In this document: positions 25,001-38,100 of the stretch, one piece after another
How the letters are laid out: each line of letters starts with the position of its first letter
How positions within the stretch are numbered: the stretch's first letter is position 1
Source: Albula goreensis
Lineage: Eukaryota; Chordata; Actinopteri; Albuliformes; Albulidae
DNA: 64,000 nucleotides
Reading direction: 5' to 3'
Assembly (NCBI GenBank): GCA_022829145.1
Contig: CM040743.1
Location: 30,121,646 to 30,185,645, forward strand
Notes under the pieces: generated by a model
Databases searched by the model: none
What the model was told of the DNA's origin: nothing
Seen by the model: only the letters and a program-made list of their open reading frames with translations
Program-made: the position numbers and the translations under genes

Positions 25001-28000
25001 AATCAATAATGTACATTTGATTGGATTTGGACATTATATAAATTCTTTTTGTAAAATATAGACATGATCACTATGTGACAAAATGGGTTTCAGACCAGCC
25101 AGAGGAGGGGGAGGGCTCTTGTATTGAAATTTAGGAATAGCGAAAAACAATAAATATCATTGCATTCAAACAGACTATAAAGCTTGGAATGGTTTGAAAT
25201 TGAATACTGTTAAATAATTCCACAGCCAGCATATTATTTTTATTTCTTTGAAACATACCTATAAAATGATGTTTGATTCGGTTTTGATCTGAGCTGCTAT
25301 CGAACGTATCCTTCATAAACCGGCAAGATTACAAAACGCATTACAGATCCTTTTGGACTAGCGAGACACCATTGATATCGTTGTAATCTATGCAAACAGA
25401 CCTATCAGAAATAATAATACTATGAGCTAGCCATTTGAAGTTAATTCATGCACTTTTTTGTTTTGGGGGAGGGGGCAAAGTTTTATATCTCCGGCTTTGT
25501 TTGGACTATCGTCGATGCAATGTATCCGTAATCAGTTTAGTTTTATTTGAATCTTAAATAAGACATGTCAATGTACAATGTACAAGGTCAGTTTATGCAT
25601 AATTACAAATTCATAAAGGATGAGTGCAGTCAGAGGAAAAAGTGGCTCAGTGCAAGTTTTAGATGATTCATACATGGCAGTACAATTGTTTTAGTTATGG
25701 TAATATTCTTCTGGTAACGGGTTTTTATGGGTAACTAACCCCCGTCCTTATCCCTCCCCCACAACCCATGGAAAGTAATCAATGACATAACTGCAAGCTT
25801 CTACGTTATTTGTGGTCACATACTGAGCTCCACAGACGCTTGCACAGTTTTACTCATTTGTAGTGTATAACGGAAGCTTGTACTGTGATGTATGAATACA
25901 TTTAACAACAAGCACAAACTAGAAGACTGACATCTGAATAAATTAAGATTCATGAAGTTGTTGGTTAAGTTCAAAATAATTACAAGCACATGCAGTACAC
26001 TCAAAAAAACAAATTCCCCCTCCCCCTTTCACACCATCAGCCCACCGTGGCAACTGTCTTCCCATTGGCTCATAAGGAGGAAGCCACACATACGTTACTT
26101 CTCTGTGATGATTATCCTAATTTCTTACAAAAGGACGAAAATGACATGATCCATCAGACCTGTCATGCCATCAGACTTTTCTACTGCAGTGTGCTGTGAT
26201 TCCACTCTGTCATCAAACTGTATATAATGGTAAAGGACCCTAACAAGGTACCCCAGAAATGTTTTGCTTAGCCTACAATGCTGTAAACCTGTGAAGCAGT
26301 TATAATGTAATGACTCATGTTTTGTGAAGAGGGAAATATTTACAAATACATGTATCAAATACAAAAGTTGAGGTGAAAAGAAATCAAATTTCAATGGATT
26401 TTGGTCCACCATTTTCCGAATAAAAGATGGGTTTACACTAACACCTACCATCAAAAGGCACTCTGAACAGACTGGGTATCTTAGCGTGGCTGCATTCTCT
26501 TTTCAATCTAATAACTGCAGCTTTTAGATTCAAATGTCAGCTAAATTATTTATAATGCACCTAATATATTCATTCAATTATAAATATCCAATACACAGCC
26601 GCTCAATCGTTTGTGCTGCAAAGTAATTGTGGAGCCCCCGCATTTATTCAATAATTAATTAAGTGACTGAAAAATCTCTACTTTGTATGTTAATGTCCTG
26701 CTGAGGTAATCCAGGTGGTGAGAAGTTGGGACCAAGTTTGTCAGTGACAGGGAAAGAATCCGTTCTTATCAATAACATTTAGAATTCTGGTAAGGACTGC
26801 AGTAAAGCTTGAGTCACCGGAAAAAGACAGTGAGAGGCCACAGAGACTGTCAGCTGCAGTAGATACTGATTTAAAAATAACACATCATCTACACATCGCT
26901 GCGAGCTCAATTTTCACTCCCGTTGCAGCCAGACCTCAGAGTCTTGATTACTTCCTGTTTGTGCTTAAAGACAGTTATGGCGCTGTAAAGTGAAACTGGG
27001 AACATAACATAACACTTTTGAGAAACGGCCTCACGTTCTCAAGAGCATTAGAACATCTCCACCTTCAGCGAATCACGGGAGATTTATTGTCCATGTTTAA
27101 ATGAATGTCTCTGTTCTTAGGTTCTGGGATTTAGCTGTGGGACTTCCTCTGGCCACTTTTGTACTGCACAGAAGAACAGAACAACAAACTATGAATAACC
27201 ATTAACCATTAAGCTGGAGCCCTCCTGTTTGTGTTTTGCTGTCCCTTGCTTCACCTTTAATCCCCATGCCAAAACATGCTGTTTCCTCACATTACATTGC
27301 ACAGTTCATTACAGGTAATCAACAGGAGAAAATCCGAATCATTAGAAAAATGTCTGCTTTTTGGTTTTTAAATATATGACTAATTTTACCTGTCCTGGGA
27401 CTGGACCCATGTTGCACTGCTCTTTGCACATTATTTGTTTGTATTTGTTTATGTATCTGGTTGAATGAGTGTTTTTGTTGCTCTGTTAAAATCAAATGTC
27501 AGGTAATGAGTTGTTTTGTTTTCTGCCAACATTAAGGGTTTTTAGAGGGAGAGAATGTGTTCACCAGCTGCTCACTCCTTTGGAACGTGCCACGGACGTG
27601 CCAGCAACTGTAACAAGTGGCAGAAACCTTTCAAGCCAAACATTTATCTTGATCTTCTGGCAAGCTATGAGTGTACTTGACCTGGTGACAGTGTAATAAC
27701 TTCATTATTAAAAATGATAAATTGGCACTTCTTATATATATTTCAAAATTTCAAAAACAACAACAAAAATATGCAATATGTCTGAAATCTCATCTACAAT
27801 CTTTAAACCAATAGGCTATGATGCCCAGGAAAATTTTGGATCATTCTCATTCACAAATGTTGTGAACACACACACAAAAAAAACACAAAACACAAAAAAA
27901 ACAACATGTTGGACGGAAGAGGATGACCTTCATGGAATGGCTTCATTGGTCCTTTGAGAGGATACTGTGAATGGTAAAGTGCAATGAGAATGTGTCTTCA

Positions 28001-28025
28001 AGCACTGTGTTGACTTCTTTGGCCC
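22006..28025. other. Unassigned AT-rich DNA
   Basis: About 6 kb in which only short unsupported open frames occur (up to 110 codons, 22160-22492 plus). No recognisable domain, splice-consistent exon or repeat structure was found. A-rich simple stretches occur near 27870-27902. Confidence 0.4.
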
Positions 28026-28870
28026 ATGGCAATGGTTTGGAATCAACTGGAGTGGTATACACATTGCAACCAACAGATACCTCCCCATTTTAAAATCCTG
28101 TCAACTTTTGGGCACCTAATAACGGGGACCTCTCAGCACCAAATAGTGGATGGGTTGAGAATATCCCAGCTCTCACTCTGTCATGTCATACTAAGTGTTG
28201 GAATGGCATCATTCATCTGAGCCTGAGGTACAGCAAGTTCCCTTACACAGGTGGTGAGCAGGCAACCATTAAAAGGCAATTTGCAGCAATGACTGGTTTT
28301 CCTAATACAATCAGTTCAATTGACTGCACTCACATTATAATAAGGGTACCATCAGTGAATGAATTCCTGCACATCAACCAAAGCGATTTCCATTCTATAA
28401 ACCTAAAACGGACATACACAGATGACACTGACAAATGTGGTTAACTGTTGCCAGGGTCGAGTCATGACACGGCCATCTTGATGAACAGCGGTGTTGGCCA
28501 TCAGCAGCTGGGGCTGCTGGGAATGGCTGGCTCCTTGGTGAGAAATTAATTTCAAGAGAAAAATGTTGGTGCATTTATTCTTGTCATTTAACGCATGCTG
28601 CAACTTGCAGGGGATAGCGGACAAGCCAAGGCTGCCCACAGCCAAGTTGAACAGTCCCGAGAGCACACAGGGACAGGTACTTCAGCTCTGTAGTGCATGT
28701 TCCATAATGAAAGGCAGATGGCTACACCTAATACGTCAGCAGTGGGAGACTGCTGTATAGACCAGAGAAGGAGTGTGAGGACATCACAGCTTGATGCGTG
28801 CTACCTAATAATACCGCTGAAAGAATTGATGTTCCCCTTGTCCTCGAGACTAGATGAGTTAAATCATGAC
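28026..28870 (+). pseudogene. PIF/Harbinger (HARBI1-like) transposase fossil
   Basis: An N-terminal block reads PPHFKILSTFGHLITGTSQH, the usual LRFLATGSFQ region of Harbinger transposases. After a frameshift, YSKFPYTGGEQATIKRQF leads to GFPNTISSIDCTHIIIRVPS, where the Asp of IDCTH (codon 28322-28324) is the first catalytic residue. NEFLHINQSDFHSIN follows. One in-frame TAA lies upstream of PGSSHDTAIL, whose Asp (codon 28466-28468, same frame, 48 codons on) is the second catalytic position. Further on, GDSG near 28612 and DACYLIIPLKELMFPL near 28795 correspond to the family's C-terminal GDSGYPL and ACCILHN blocks. Intact proteins are about 350 residues, so most of the length is represented but broken by frameshifts and stops. 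No termini or 3-bp target duplication were found. Confidence 0.82.
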
Positions 28871-30109
28871 CAATCATCCTCCCATCTCTCCAGATAAATA
28901 CAATGGCAGATAGAATTCGTGCGCAAGCAATCTGAGACGCAGGCTAGTAAAATATGACAGGATGCTGTGAGCATTTCTCACAGGAAATGAAAAAAAATTG
29001 TAACATTTCAGAATAGTATTTTCACATTCCTTATAATGGAAAAGCTTCTTTAATGCGAAGCTTATTTAATGTTAACGCTCATTACTATTTGTGAGTCTCT
29101 TAACTCTGTGACTACATTTCTAGCAGCTTTTCTTGTGTCCTCCTGTGACTGCAGAACACTCTTGCTGAGGACACAAGCCCCCTGGGTGGCGAGCGGACCC
29201 ACAGGGCACACACTCAGCTAAATCCAGTCACAGCAGCGTCCCACCCACTGCTCCACCGACTGAAACTCCCGCAGCTCCCCATCCACTGACCAACGCCCCC
29301 GGCACTTCATCTGTTTAAGAGTTACTTTGATTTAAACGCAGCGAATTTAAAAATCAAAACCTGATTTTGTCATTCCTTTAATGCGTTTTGTTACCAGCAG
29401 TCTAGCATTTGGAATTTTTCTAAACAGTTAGCTTACCTGAATCTGCTTGATGGCTGATGTTCTTGAAGGACGGCACTTCATCTTCACCCCCATATCTTGT
29501 GGATTACCTCAGAGATGACTACATTACCCATAATCACACTGCTGATCAAAGGGGCTCAGAGTTGGCACCCCATTCCGTCACCCACAGCTTTCACACTTGC
29601 TTTGTTGAGCGCTAATGTGCTTCTTGGCCCCTGTCTTAATATAAGAGCATTTCTGTCTTATTTCACACTTTGTTCTGCTTTCAGAGCCAACAGCTTTAAT
29701 AGCTGCTGTAACTTTTTGCCATGCAAGATGTTTATTCTAATTTGTTACCCCTGAGCTCAGGTTTCTTCTTCTTTTAACTATTTTGTGAAAATTCTGTGCA
29801 GGGTTTTATAAATGAGGCACCTGGGATGAATGATTGTGTTGTTTTTGTTGTAGTGCTAACGTCATGGCCTGAACGCCAACTTTTAATGCCATTTCCTGAA
29901 CACAAAGATTGGTCCCCCAGTCTGAAAGTAGCTTAAGGAGTTTACCTGAGCATCATACATATGGGTTGACTGTATGGTTTGACTCAATGGGTTGACTGGC
30001 TATAAGAATTCTTATCTCCTGAGTAAAGGAATCTGCCTAGGCCATCTAAACGAGATTAATCTCTGGATAGTAAAGTATAATCCATCACCAATACCAGCAC
30101 CTCGATCAT
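28871..30109. other. Unassigned DNA
   Basis: A G/C-richer patch at 29150-29320 has several CpG and could be the remains of the second (Myb/SANT) gene common beside Harbinger transposases, but no motif supports this. The short inverted repeat AAGCTTC..GAAGCTT lies at 29042-29063. The rest is AT-rich and unremarkable. Confidence 0.35.
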
Positions 30110-30173
30110 ACATTACATTACATTGCAGGCATTTGGCAGACGCTCTTACCCAGAGCGACTTACAACCAGAAAC
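30110..30173 (+). repeat. Common fish repeat tag, copy A
   Basis: An ACATTACATTACATT lead-in is followed by GGCATTTGGCAGACGCTCTT and CCCAGAGCGACTTACAA. This word is extremely frequent in teleost genomes, where it marks one end of a non-autonomous repeat. Homology is not recognisable beyond about 30175, so only the tag survives. A second copy lies at 41616-41670. Confidence 0.8.
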
Positions 30174-30791
30174 CACTCCAGTTCCAGAACAAGCAAGGAT
30201 TAGATTATATCTTATGTCTAATACATATCTAATATATTTATATTTATCTGAAAACTACTAAAGAACATTTTCACAGCTCCTAAATGTATTTCATTTGGTT
30301 TTATTTTTAGTTTTTTGTTGTCTGACATGAATTCACGAGTGACTGGTCAGTTAGTGTTAGTTATGTTAGTATCATGTACCTTTACTACATAACGTGGTTA
30401 AACAAGCTCAATCAAAATTTTGCCAGAGGTAACACCATCTGGCAATTATGTTTTGAATCCACACATCTCCAGACTTCCAATTCATGCATCTCCAGTCACA
30501 TATTGTCAGAATTTGTGCAGTTCTTACAGCAGTGAAACCCTTTTACCAATATGTGGATGGTAGTGAAGTAATTCTTATTATGGAGTAATTCAGATTATGG
30601 CCAGGGTGAATTCAGTCTTGAGTATTTTGCTAGATAGTCTCCAGGAAGAATATCACATACTTTAAGGTGTAGTACTTTAAGATTATGCTTGAGGGCTGGC
30701 AAATGTCTTAGCCACAAAGACACTGACAGGAATATCACAATATTTATTGGAAGTGCAGAGGAAGGCCACTGCAGTAGGCCTACATGCCATT
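30174..30791. other. Unassigned AT-rich DNA
   Basis: Nothing recognised. Confidence 0.4.
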
Positions 30792-30799
30792 TACTAAAG

Positions 30800-31469
30800 C
30801 AATTCTGGGGACCCACTGTGTATGCTGGTTTTTATTCCAACCACAACTGCAACCCCAGAATCTTAACAAGCTGTTCATACTTGTTCAATTGTTCATGCTT
30901 TTCATGATTAGAGATAATCTGACAGTATAACTCGGCATATGATGAAGAAAAAGCTCCTATATTCCCATATTGCAGGCAATTGCAAGACAAGTAAAATGTT
31001 TTAACTCATATTATTGCAAGACAATTGAAATGTTTTTACTCATATTAAAGACCGAGGTGATTCTGGACACATGACAACTGAAACTAACCATTTGGTGGAT
31101 AATAAAGGATTCAAAGCTAATTACAATGAGCCAAACCTGCATTGTGTTACCATGCATAAGGAAAAAAATCAGGAGCTTAATCATGTGTTCAGTGACTTAA
31201 GAAGCGTATTGATTCACCCCCGTCTATAATTAGATCAGATATAAAAACGTTCTCTTTTTATGCGTTTGATTGCAAATTACATAAATATAGAAGCTTCTTC
31301 ATGACATGCATAGCTATAATGGTAAATTATCTCTCTAATCATGAAAAGCATGAATGATTGAACAATTATGAACAATTAACAGCTTGTTAAGATTCTGGGG
31401 TGGCAGTTGTGGTTGGAATAAAAACCAGCATACACAGTGGGTCTCCAGGGCCGACGTTGGGAACCATTG
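30800..31469 (-). mobile_element. hAT-type long-TIR MITE, copy 2 (670 bp, inverted)
   Basis: The same element as 20652-21300 but with its interior reversed: CATATTGCAGGCAATTGC lies next to the left arm here and next to the right arm in copy 1. Arms again carry CCACTGTGTATGCTGG, ATTCCAACCACAACTGCAA and CTTAACAAGCTGTT. The ends are CAAT on the left and, inverted, CAATGGTTCCCAACG on the right. Flanks TACTAAAG (30792-30799) and CTCTAAGG (31470-31477) agree at five of eight positions, a decayed 8-bp duplication. As in copy 1, the left end lacks the CCCAACGTCGG block. An internal partial tandem (TTGCAAGACAA.. near 30980 and 31014) is private to this copy. Confidence 0.83.
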
Positions 31470-31477
31470 CTCTAAGG

Positions 31478-34400
31478 TACAACAGCAACACTCCCTGAGA
31501 ATTGAAATTGCAACATCCTGAAGTGAATCTGTACCTCCTGAACCACAATGCCGCAGTGCCTCCCAGGTATTGGCTAAAGCTAGCATCATGTAGTGCAGGG
31601 TCGTTCTGCATTTGTAAGAGTAGAATGGCATTACACATTATCCCAATAGTCAGCATCCTCAGTCATCCTCAGACACAGCTTTCTCATAGATACAAGACAA
31701 AGTGTCTCTGTGTTCCTAAATAATTCTGTCGTTGGACTGAAGAAGTTTGGATAAAGGTTTAGCTCAGGAGGTGACTGGTGGTAGATTGGGTTGGCTTGAC
31801 CCTGCAGTATTCTGCTGTATTTGGTGTTTACTGGTACTGGTCCAAAATGAGACCATGTGCTGCTGGGAATTATATGGGCACGATGACCAATGGAGATTTG
31901 GATAACATTGCTAAGACTTTTCGCAGAGACATAAATTGTCAGCAGTCAAGGTCCCATGGATCTTTTATCTTGTGGAGTCTACTGATGTACAGTAGCCTCT
32001 GATGAGGTTGTCAAAACAACCCTGGTTTGCTTTCTGTTGGTTCGCATCATGAAGGACAGTGATGTTGACTGAAGTGGTTTTTGAGTGCGCGTGAATCTAA
32101 TCTGTCCTTTATGTAATGGAGACCATCAGATGCACTCTGGATGTGTGTATGTGTGTATATATATTCACCAATACAATATCTATATGTGTGTGTGTGTATA
32201 TATATATATAGTATTGGTGAATGCATGATGAATTCATAGATAACTTTAGGCATTATTTAAAGGTGTATCTTAAACACAGCGGCTGATGGTCTGAATGGCC
32301 TTAATGAAACGAAATCCCCAACACACCCGCATTGGTAATTTAAACCAACTTTTTTCTCAGATGTGCTGCAGGTCCCCTACTTACTGTCACACATTTCCAT
32401 GGATTGAGCTGGACATGTCTTAATTCACCACTACCCAGAAAAAAGTAGAGTCTTAAAATTATTCCTCAACAATGAAACTAGAGGCCTGAGAGTCATGCAG
32501 TGAAAGAAAATAAAGCTACACTGTTTTAAAGCCTCAAGAATTATATCTGTTATTTTTCTAGTCTAACAGCCATAAACAGTCTAAATCATAAATAATGTAA
32601 TCACAAATAGCGAGGGATTAGTGTACTGTTATTGAAGAGATGTATAAAAGCATACACCAGCTGATGTTCTGGATAGTTTGGAATTTTTTGTCTGACACAA
32701 TAAAACACAAAATTGTCCTGATTCCTGATTTGCTTCCAACAAACCATGTAATGCATAAAAGGACATTACTGCAGTTCTTCCATTCAAATCTAATGCCTGG
32801 ACATATCTGGTCTGAAGCAGGTGGAACGTGGCAAAGAATTGATCTTCTGCTGCAAATAATTATGCCTTGAGTCTTATTGATTCCACACTTCCAGACAATT
32901 GTCTGTTTGAAGTATCACTACCTGAAACATGCAATTAAGAAACAATGACTACATTTCTGTGGACTCTTGATAAGGTGAGAGGAACTTCTGTAGCAGGGAA
33001 TGAGCACAGTGTTTCTCCTTCACAGAGCTCCATACTCTTTCCCATTCTGTTAAACCACTTAGAGTTTAAGTAATTTCAAATTACATAAACAGTGTCAAAG
33101 AAAGCAATACAGAAAACCCTTTTGTGTCCACAGTGATTTTGGCGTTCATATACATTTAGCCAAGCAATACAAAATACTAAGGCTAAGTTCAATGGGTAAA
33201 AAAGTCCAATAGTTAGAACAATGTTTTATTGCACACTATCATTATGCAAACGTAATTAGGTATGCTAACATGCTTAAACTTAAGTCTGCATACTACATAC
33301 CAGTGTGACACTGGCTGCAAATGACAAAACCTTACATCACCCATCAAAAGGAAACACCACTAGTGTCCTAAAATATATTCAAAGATATATATATATTTTT
33401 TTTTTTACTCAAGCAACTCTTGATGTACATGCAATAAGATGAAGAGTATAGTACAGTTCAGACAGAGACATAAAAGCATTAGGGCTCTTTGAATTCCCAA
33501 AATCCAACTGGGCTGACTCGCGTCAAAGAAAAAAGTCACAGATTGGCAAAGGTCTTAGTTAAAGATATGCTGTTTACGCATCTTACGCCATGAAGCTATT
33601 AAATATGATATTTATCATAAAACTAACATCTCACCACTTTACTCCGTATGTTTGGATTTCAAACTTCCAAGAGTAAATCACGATAAATGTTAATTTAATG
33701 TTTATCTTGCCCTAACATTTCTTCAGGCCCATTCGTTCATTTGTCAATCAAATGTCATTTGTAAAGGAACACACAGCTCTGAGCTCTAGAGCTGAGAATC
33801 TGGGACAAAGGCTAGAAATTCATAGCTTTTCATTATGTGTTTGAGACAAACAATACACTATTCTATTGATCCTCCATTATTTACATGGCCTTGGTATGTC
33901 TATGACCGTGGGCCACCTTTGAAAATAATTCACAGTAAAGTGACTTTTGTCTTCCTTTGTGAGTGTGCTCACACTGAAGTATGAAAAATCAGAACATCCT
34001 CACTCTATTCATGCCTTACAATGAATGTCATTGTAGCTGAATCTCATGAAAGTATTTCTACACAATAGCAAAAGAGTAAATGCATTTTTAAATTACATCT
34101 CAGAATATTTTCCATAAAATATTTTCTTTGAGATCATCTATATACAATTATATGTCTTAATATTATGTTTTGTAGATGTACAAAGATCATTATTCCAGTG
34201 ACATTATATTGAAATTGTTACTACACATAGCACTGCTACACTCAACACAATGTCAGTCACACAGTTCTCACCCTTAATATTGTTTAACATCTCAATATAT
34301 CAATTATCCTACAAGCTCTATTCCATATGAGATAATGTAAATAGATAACAATAGAATTTTAACATGCCCCCATTAATGATGTTAGCTATTAAAATATGAC

Positions 34401-34689
34401 CACTCCCTTTTGAGTTACCTACCTCAAAGGAAGATGAAAGATTTTTTTCCAATAACAGGGCAGAGACTAATGAATTTCACATTAACATTTAGTAATAAAT
34501 TTGACCTCAATCTATTACGGAAGAAACTACTAATATCTTGAATTTGATTAATCAGTAGAGTCTACTTATAGGAATAAAAAGACACCACAATTTGTAATAT
34601 AAAACATGTATTTACAATTAATTCACAGCAGATATATACGAATGATAAGAAAAGGCAAATATTGTTTTTTGATTGACATACATTTTATC
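31478..34689. other. Unassigned AT-rich DNA
   Basis: Short unsupported frames only. The 31480-31720 stretch is slightly G/C-richer and open on both strands without motifs. From 33000 to 34690 the sequence is strongly AT-rich and featureless to the eye. Confidence 0.4.
32163..32222. repeat. Inverted repeat around a TA/TG-rich loop
   Basis: ATTCACCAATAC (32163-32174) and its exact reverse complement GTATTGGTGAAT (32211-32222) flank a (TG)n/(TA)n spacer that can itself pair. It may be an extruding AT cruciform or an eroded MITE. Confidence 0.8.
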
Positions 34690-34722
34690 TTATATTCTGA
34701 ATTCTTTCAATTCAGAATATAA
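34690..34722. repeat. Perfect hairpin, 14-bp arms and 5-nt loop
   Basis: TTATATTCTGAATT (34690-34703) and AATTCAGAATATAA (34709-34722) are exact reverse complements around CTTTC. The stem is A/T-rich and lacks a T-run on either side that would suggest a terminator-like role. Confidence 0.9.
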
Positions 34723-34739
34723 CATTATTTTACTCAGTC

Positions 34740-35150
34740 TGTCTGGTCTGTACCATCTTGCAGGTCTAGCTGATCCTCTGTGGGAGTAGATTGCTTCACT
34801 GGGTGTGGAATGGCTGGCCGCTTGGCTGTATGGTGTCTCTCAGCTGTGTGCTGATGCTGAGTGAATGCACAGCTGGTCCTCTTGGCTTCTCTTCAGCTAG
34901 GGACTGTTGATTTGATTTCACCAAAGCCAGTCTCTTGACCTCAGGCTTACTGAAAATCTTTCATCATGAGAGGAGTCCAGACAGCTTTGGCTTCACAGAG
35001 GCAATCTGAGTAGTGTTGATTGGCTTAGAATGGACAGGAAGTCCATCCCACCTTGTGAAATGATTGGTCGGTGCTGATGTCATTTGTGGGTCTTTCCTGC
35101 TCTTTTGAGAGGAAGAGTCTAGCAGCACGTGCCAGATGAGTCATAAAACT
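34740..35150 (-). other. Possible decayed coding remnant, unrecognised
   Basis: This 400-bp patch is richer in G/C than its flanks. Read on the minus strand, one frame has long open stretches interrupted by a few stops (for example HLARAARLFLSKEQERP, then after stops REAKRTSCAFTQHQHTAER and PVKQSTPTEDQLDLQDG). The composition looks protein-like, but no family was recognised and the stops exclude a functional exon. It could be a processed-pseudogene or retroelement fragment, or chance. Confidence 0.2.
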
Positions 35151-38100
35151 GACCATTGATGGTGAGGAGGGAAAATTACAATCTCTGGCATTTTCTTACT
35201 AATCTGGTATTGAAGTGGCTTAATACACAAACAATAATTTGCATGCATGCTATCAATGTCCTCTTTTATTTCTGCATCCAGCTAGGCAACCAGCCAGCTT
35301 TGTATAGTGTTCAATAACTAATGTTGTGCACACTCGCCAGAAAGTCTCTCTAATGTACAATCATACTGACAACATTTTTGTTTCTTGTATAAAAAGTATA
35401 TTACTATGGGAATATGTTTCAGGAGCTATAGAATCAAAACCCCTCATAGACAGTGCACTGTTGCACAATTCTGCAAATGCATCTAGACAGCAGCATACAC
35501 ATAATTGTTGGATCTGACATTTTACATGTGTTCAGAAAATGTAGTGATTACCTCCCTGTGTGAATACAAAATGTGGTTCATTTGTCAAGTCCTGGAAGAC
35601 TCACTCCCAGCTCATAACTCCTCCTCAAAACGAGTGATAATTACTCCATTATCTGCTGGCAAAGAGAAGCATGTGTTAAGTATTTACTCGCTGCAAATTT
35701 ATGACATTTGAAGACATGCTAAATTGATTTTTTCTTAGGCAAACACCTTGATGTTGAAGACTGAAATGGCATAATTCAAATTTGAGAGTGCTGCCATTGG
35801 TATGAACGGGGTGGCACATTCATTTTAACCATTTTTTTTACCTGAGTGAATGACCAATCAAGAATCAGAGCCACATATCTCCAGGGGTGAGGATCGTTCA
35901 AAGAGATGATGTAGAAACAACTGTTACCCAGTCATTACCTCAAAGATATCACACAGGCTCAAAAATGAAAGCTTTTCGTCAGTATGCAAATCATGCACTT
36001 ATGGAACCACCTCAAAGCTTTCTTAGCATTTTTGAAGATGTACCCATTCTCTGTTGGGGGTAGTGGCGGGGGGTACGGTTTGCTGATGAGGGGGATGGAT
36101 AATTATTAGACCTTTCGCGAACTGCTCTGGTGGCAAAACTGCTAGACACGGCTGGTGAATTTACTTTTAATGTCACACAGTAACATAAATTATCTTAGTG
36201 ATTAAGAGATGTTTCATATTTTTGTAACGTATCTTTTTCTCCAGCAGCACTAGCTAATGAAATACGCATAAAGATTAGAAGGGAGTCTCAGAACATTAAA
36301 TATATTCCCATTTTAAACTAAATTTTCACAAACTGACTTGCCCCGTTCAACTGATTAAATGCTTATTCTATGGCTTCTGCCAACGATCACATTTGCAAAA
36401 CTCGAAAATTTCTATCACCTCTTTATAATTGGAGATAATAAAAATTGCAGACAAACCATAGCCTTACATTGGTGTTTTGGGGGTCTCATTTTGATGTTTC
36501 CCATAGTGTGATGTTATATTCTACATTTATGTCATAAATTACATAAGAGGCAATGTACACATGTGGTGTACAGTTGTATGAATTCAAAGCATGAAGCAGA
36601 GGTCAAAGGACACACTGTGGGGAAAACATGGTGTTCCTGTCCAGTGTAAATGGTAAATAACTAAATAATAAACACAATGAAAACACTTTAATCAATATAC
36701 TACTGTTTTTCATTTTGTAATTAAAAGTTTGTGTGGCAACCAATCCAAAAACAGATTCCCCTCTAACATGATTTATAAACATAGTAACCACACAGAGCCT
36801 TAAGGCTAACTTGCTAAATGTTAATTGTTAACCAAGAAATTTACCTCATAAAGCCAAGTATTCACAGATTTACTAACTTTTGTAACCAGTTTGCATGTTG
36901 CTAACGCTAATTAAACAGAAGTTGGCATAGTCTAGAATAAATGTATTTAGTGGCACAAATTAGAGTTAACTAAATTGCTGCTACAGTCATTTACTGACAG
37001 TTACTGTCAGTGGTAGAACCAGGAAGAAATCTATAGCTCTGATACAAGATGAGAAAGCCTGAGTATTATTTTGAAATGGGGATTAAACCTCCTGGCTGGA
37101 AGTACTTAACGGCTGTCTGTATGCACACATTTAATGTATACGCCCTCCAGCCATGGTGTGTGTGTGTGTGTGTGTGCATATGTACATATTTTTATGAATT
37201 CAAGACTTCATCAAAGATTATGTGAATGTTTTTACAACTCTTGTGATTGCGCTATGAATGCTTTATGGAAGTTATTATGCATGCAGAGCATGTGCCGTGT
37301 ATTGGAACCCCCTTCGAAAAAGTGTTGCAGTTTCAGTTTCTCTGGCAGACTCAACACTTAGTGCCAGATTTATCAGAGCTTTTAGCAGGTGTTAAAATTT
37401 CAACACATGCAATTCTGTGACATGATTTGTGACCGGAGAAAACGGACCACCTCAATCAATCACATCCTCCTTAAGTGTTTTTGCACCGGCGAAACTGTTT
37501 TGCCCTTACTAATGCTTTAGTAAATCAGGCCTTTAACTGGTTAAATCACCTTTATCATCTTAATCACCCCCTCGGACAAAAATCGATGCATTTCATTCAA
37601 TAGTGAATGAACTCACTATTATAATCGGTTGTGAATAATAAAGTCATTATTTAATGATCAATCTTTCTAGTCAGTATCATAGACGGAAATAATAGTCAGA
37701 GAATATTTGCACATATATAAGGAGTAGAAGGGTGCTTTCGACTTTGTGGTTATGAAGGTGATATAGCTGTCTTTATTATTTTCACAATTATTTATATTGC
37801 AATGGTCAGTTTATCAATATACAGTTGTATATAGATACTTCAGATTAGAGTTGATTTTCTTGAACTGAATCCAATAGGTTTCAACACTTACCCTGTCAAA
37901 ATCAAATGTAACACAAACAAAATGGGATTTGTTTGCCCTTCCATGGCTTGTGAACCTGACGTCTGGATCTTGGCAGGTTTTATTGAATTGTGGTCTCCGG
38001 GTCGAGACTCAGCATTGATGTGCCATTTGGCCGTGATGTCACATCGGGTTACAGTTTGCTGGTTGTTAACGCCCTACATGATGAATGATGATGCATAGAC

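Noticed and set aside
20652..31469. Segmental duplication explaining the two MITE copies
   Set aside because: Flanking sequences differ and each copy has its own target-site-like flanks, so independent insertions fit better.
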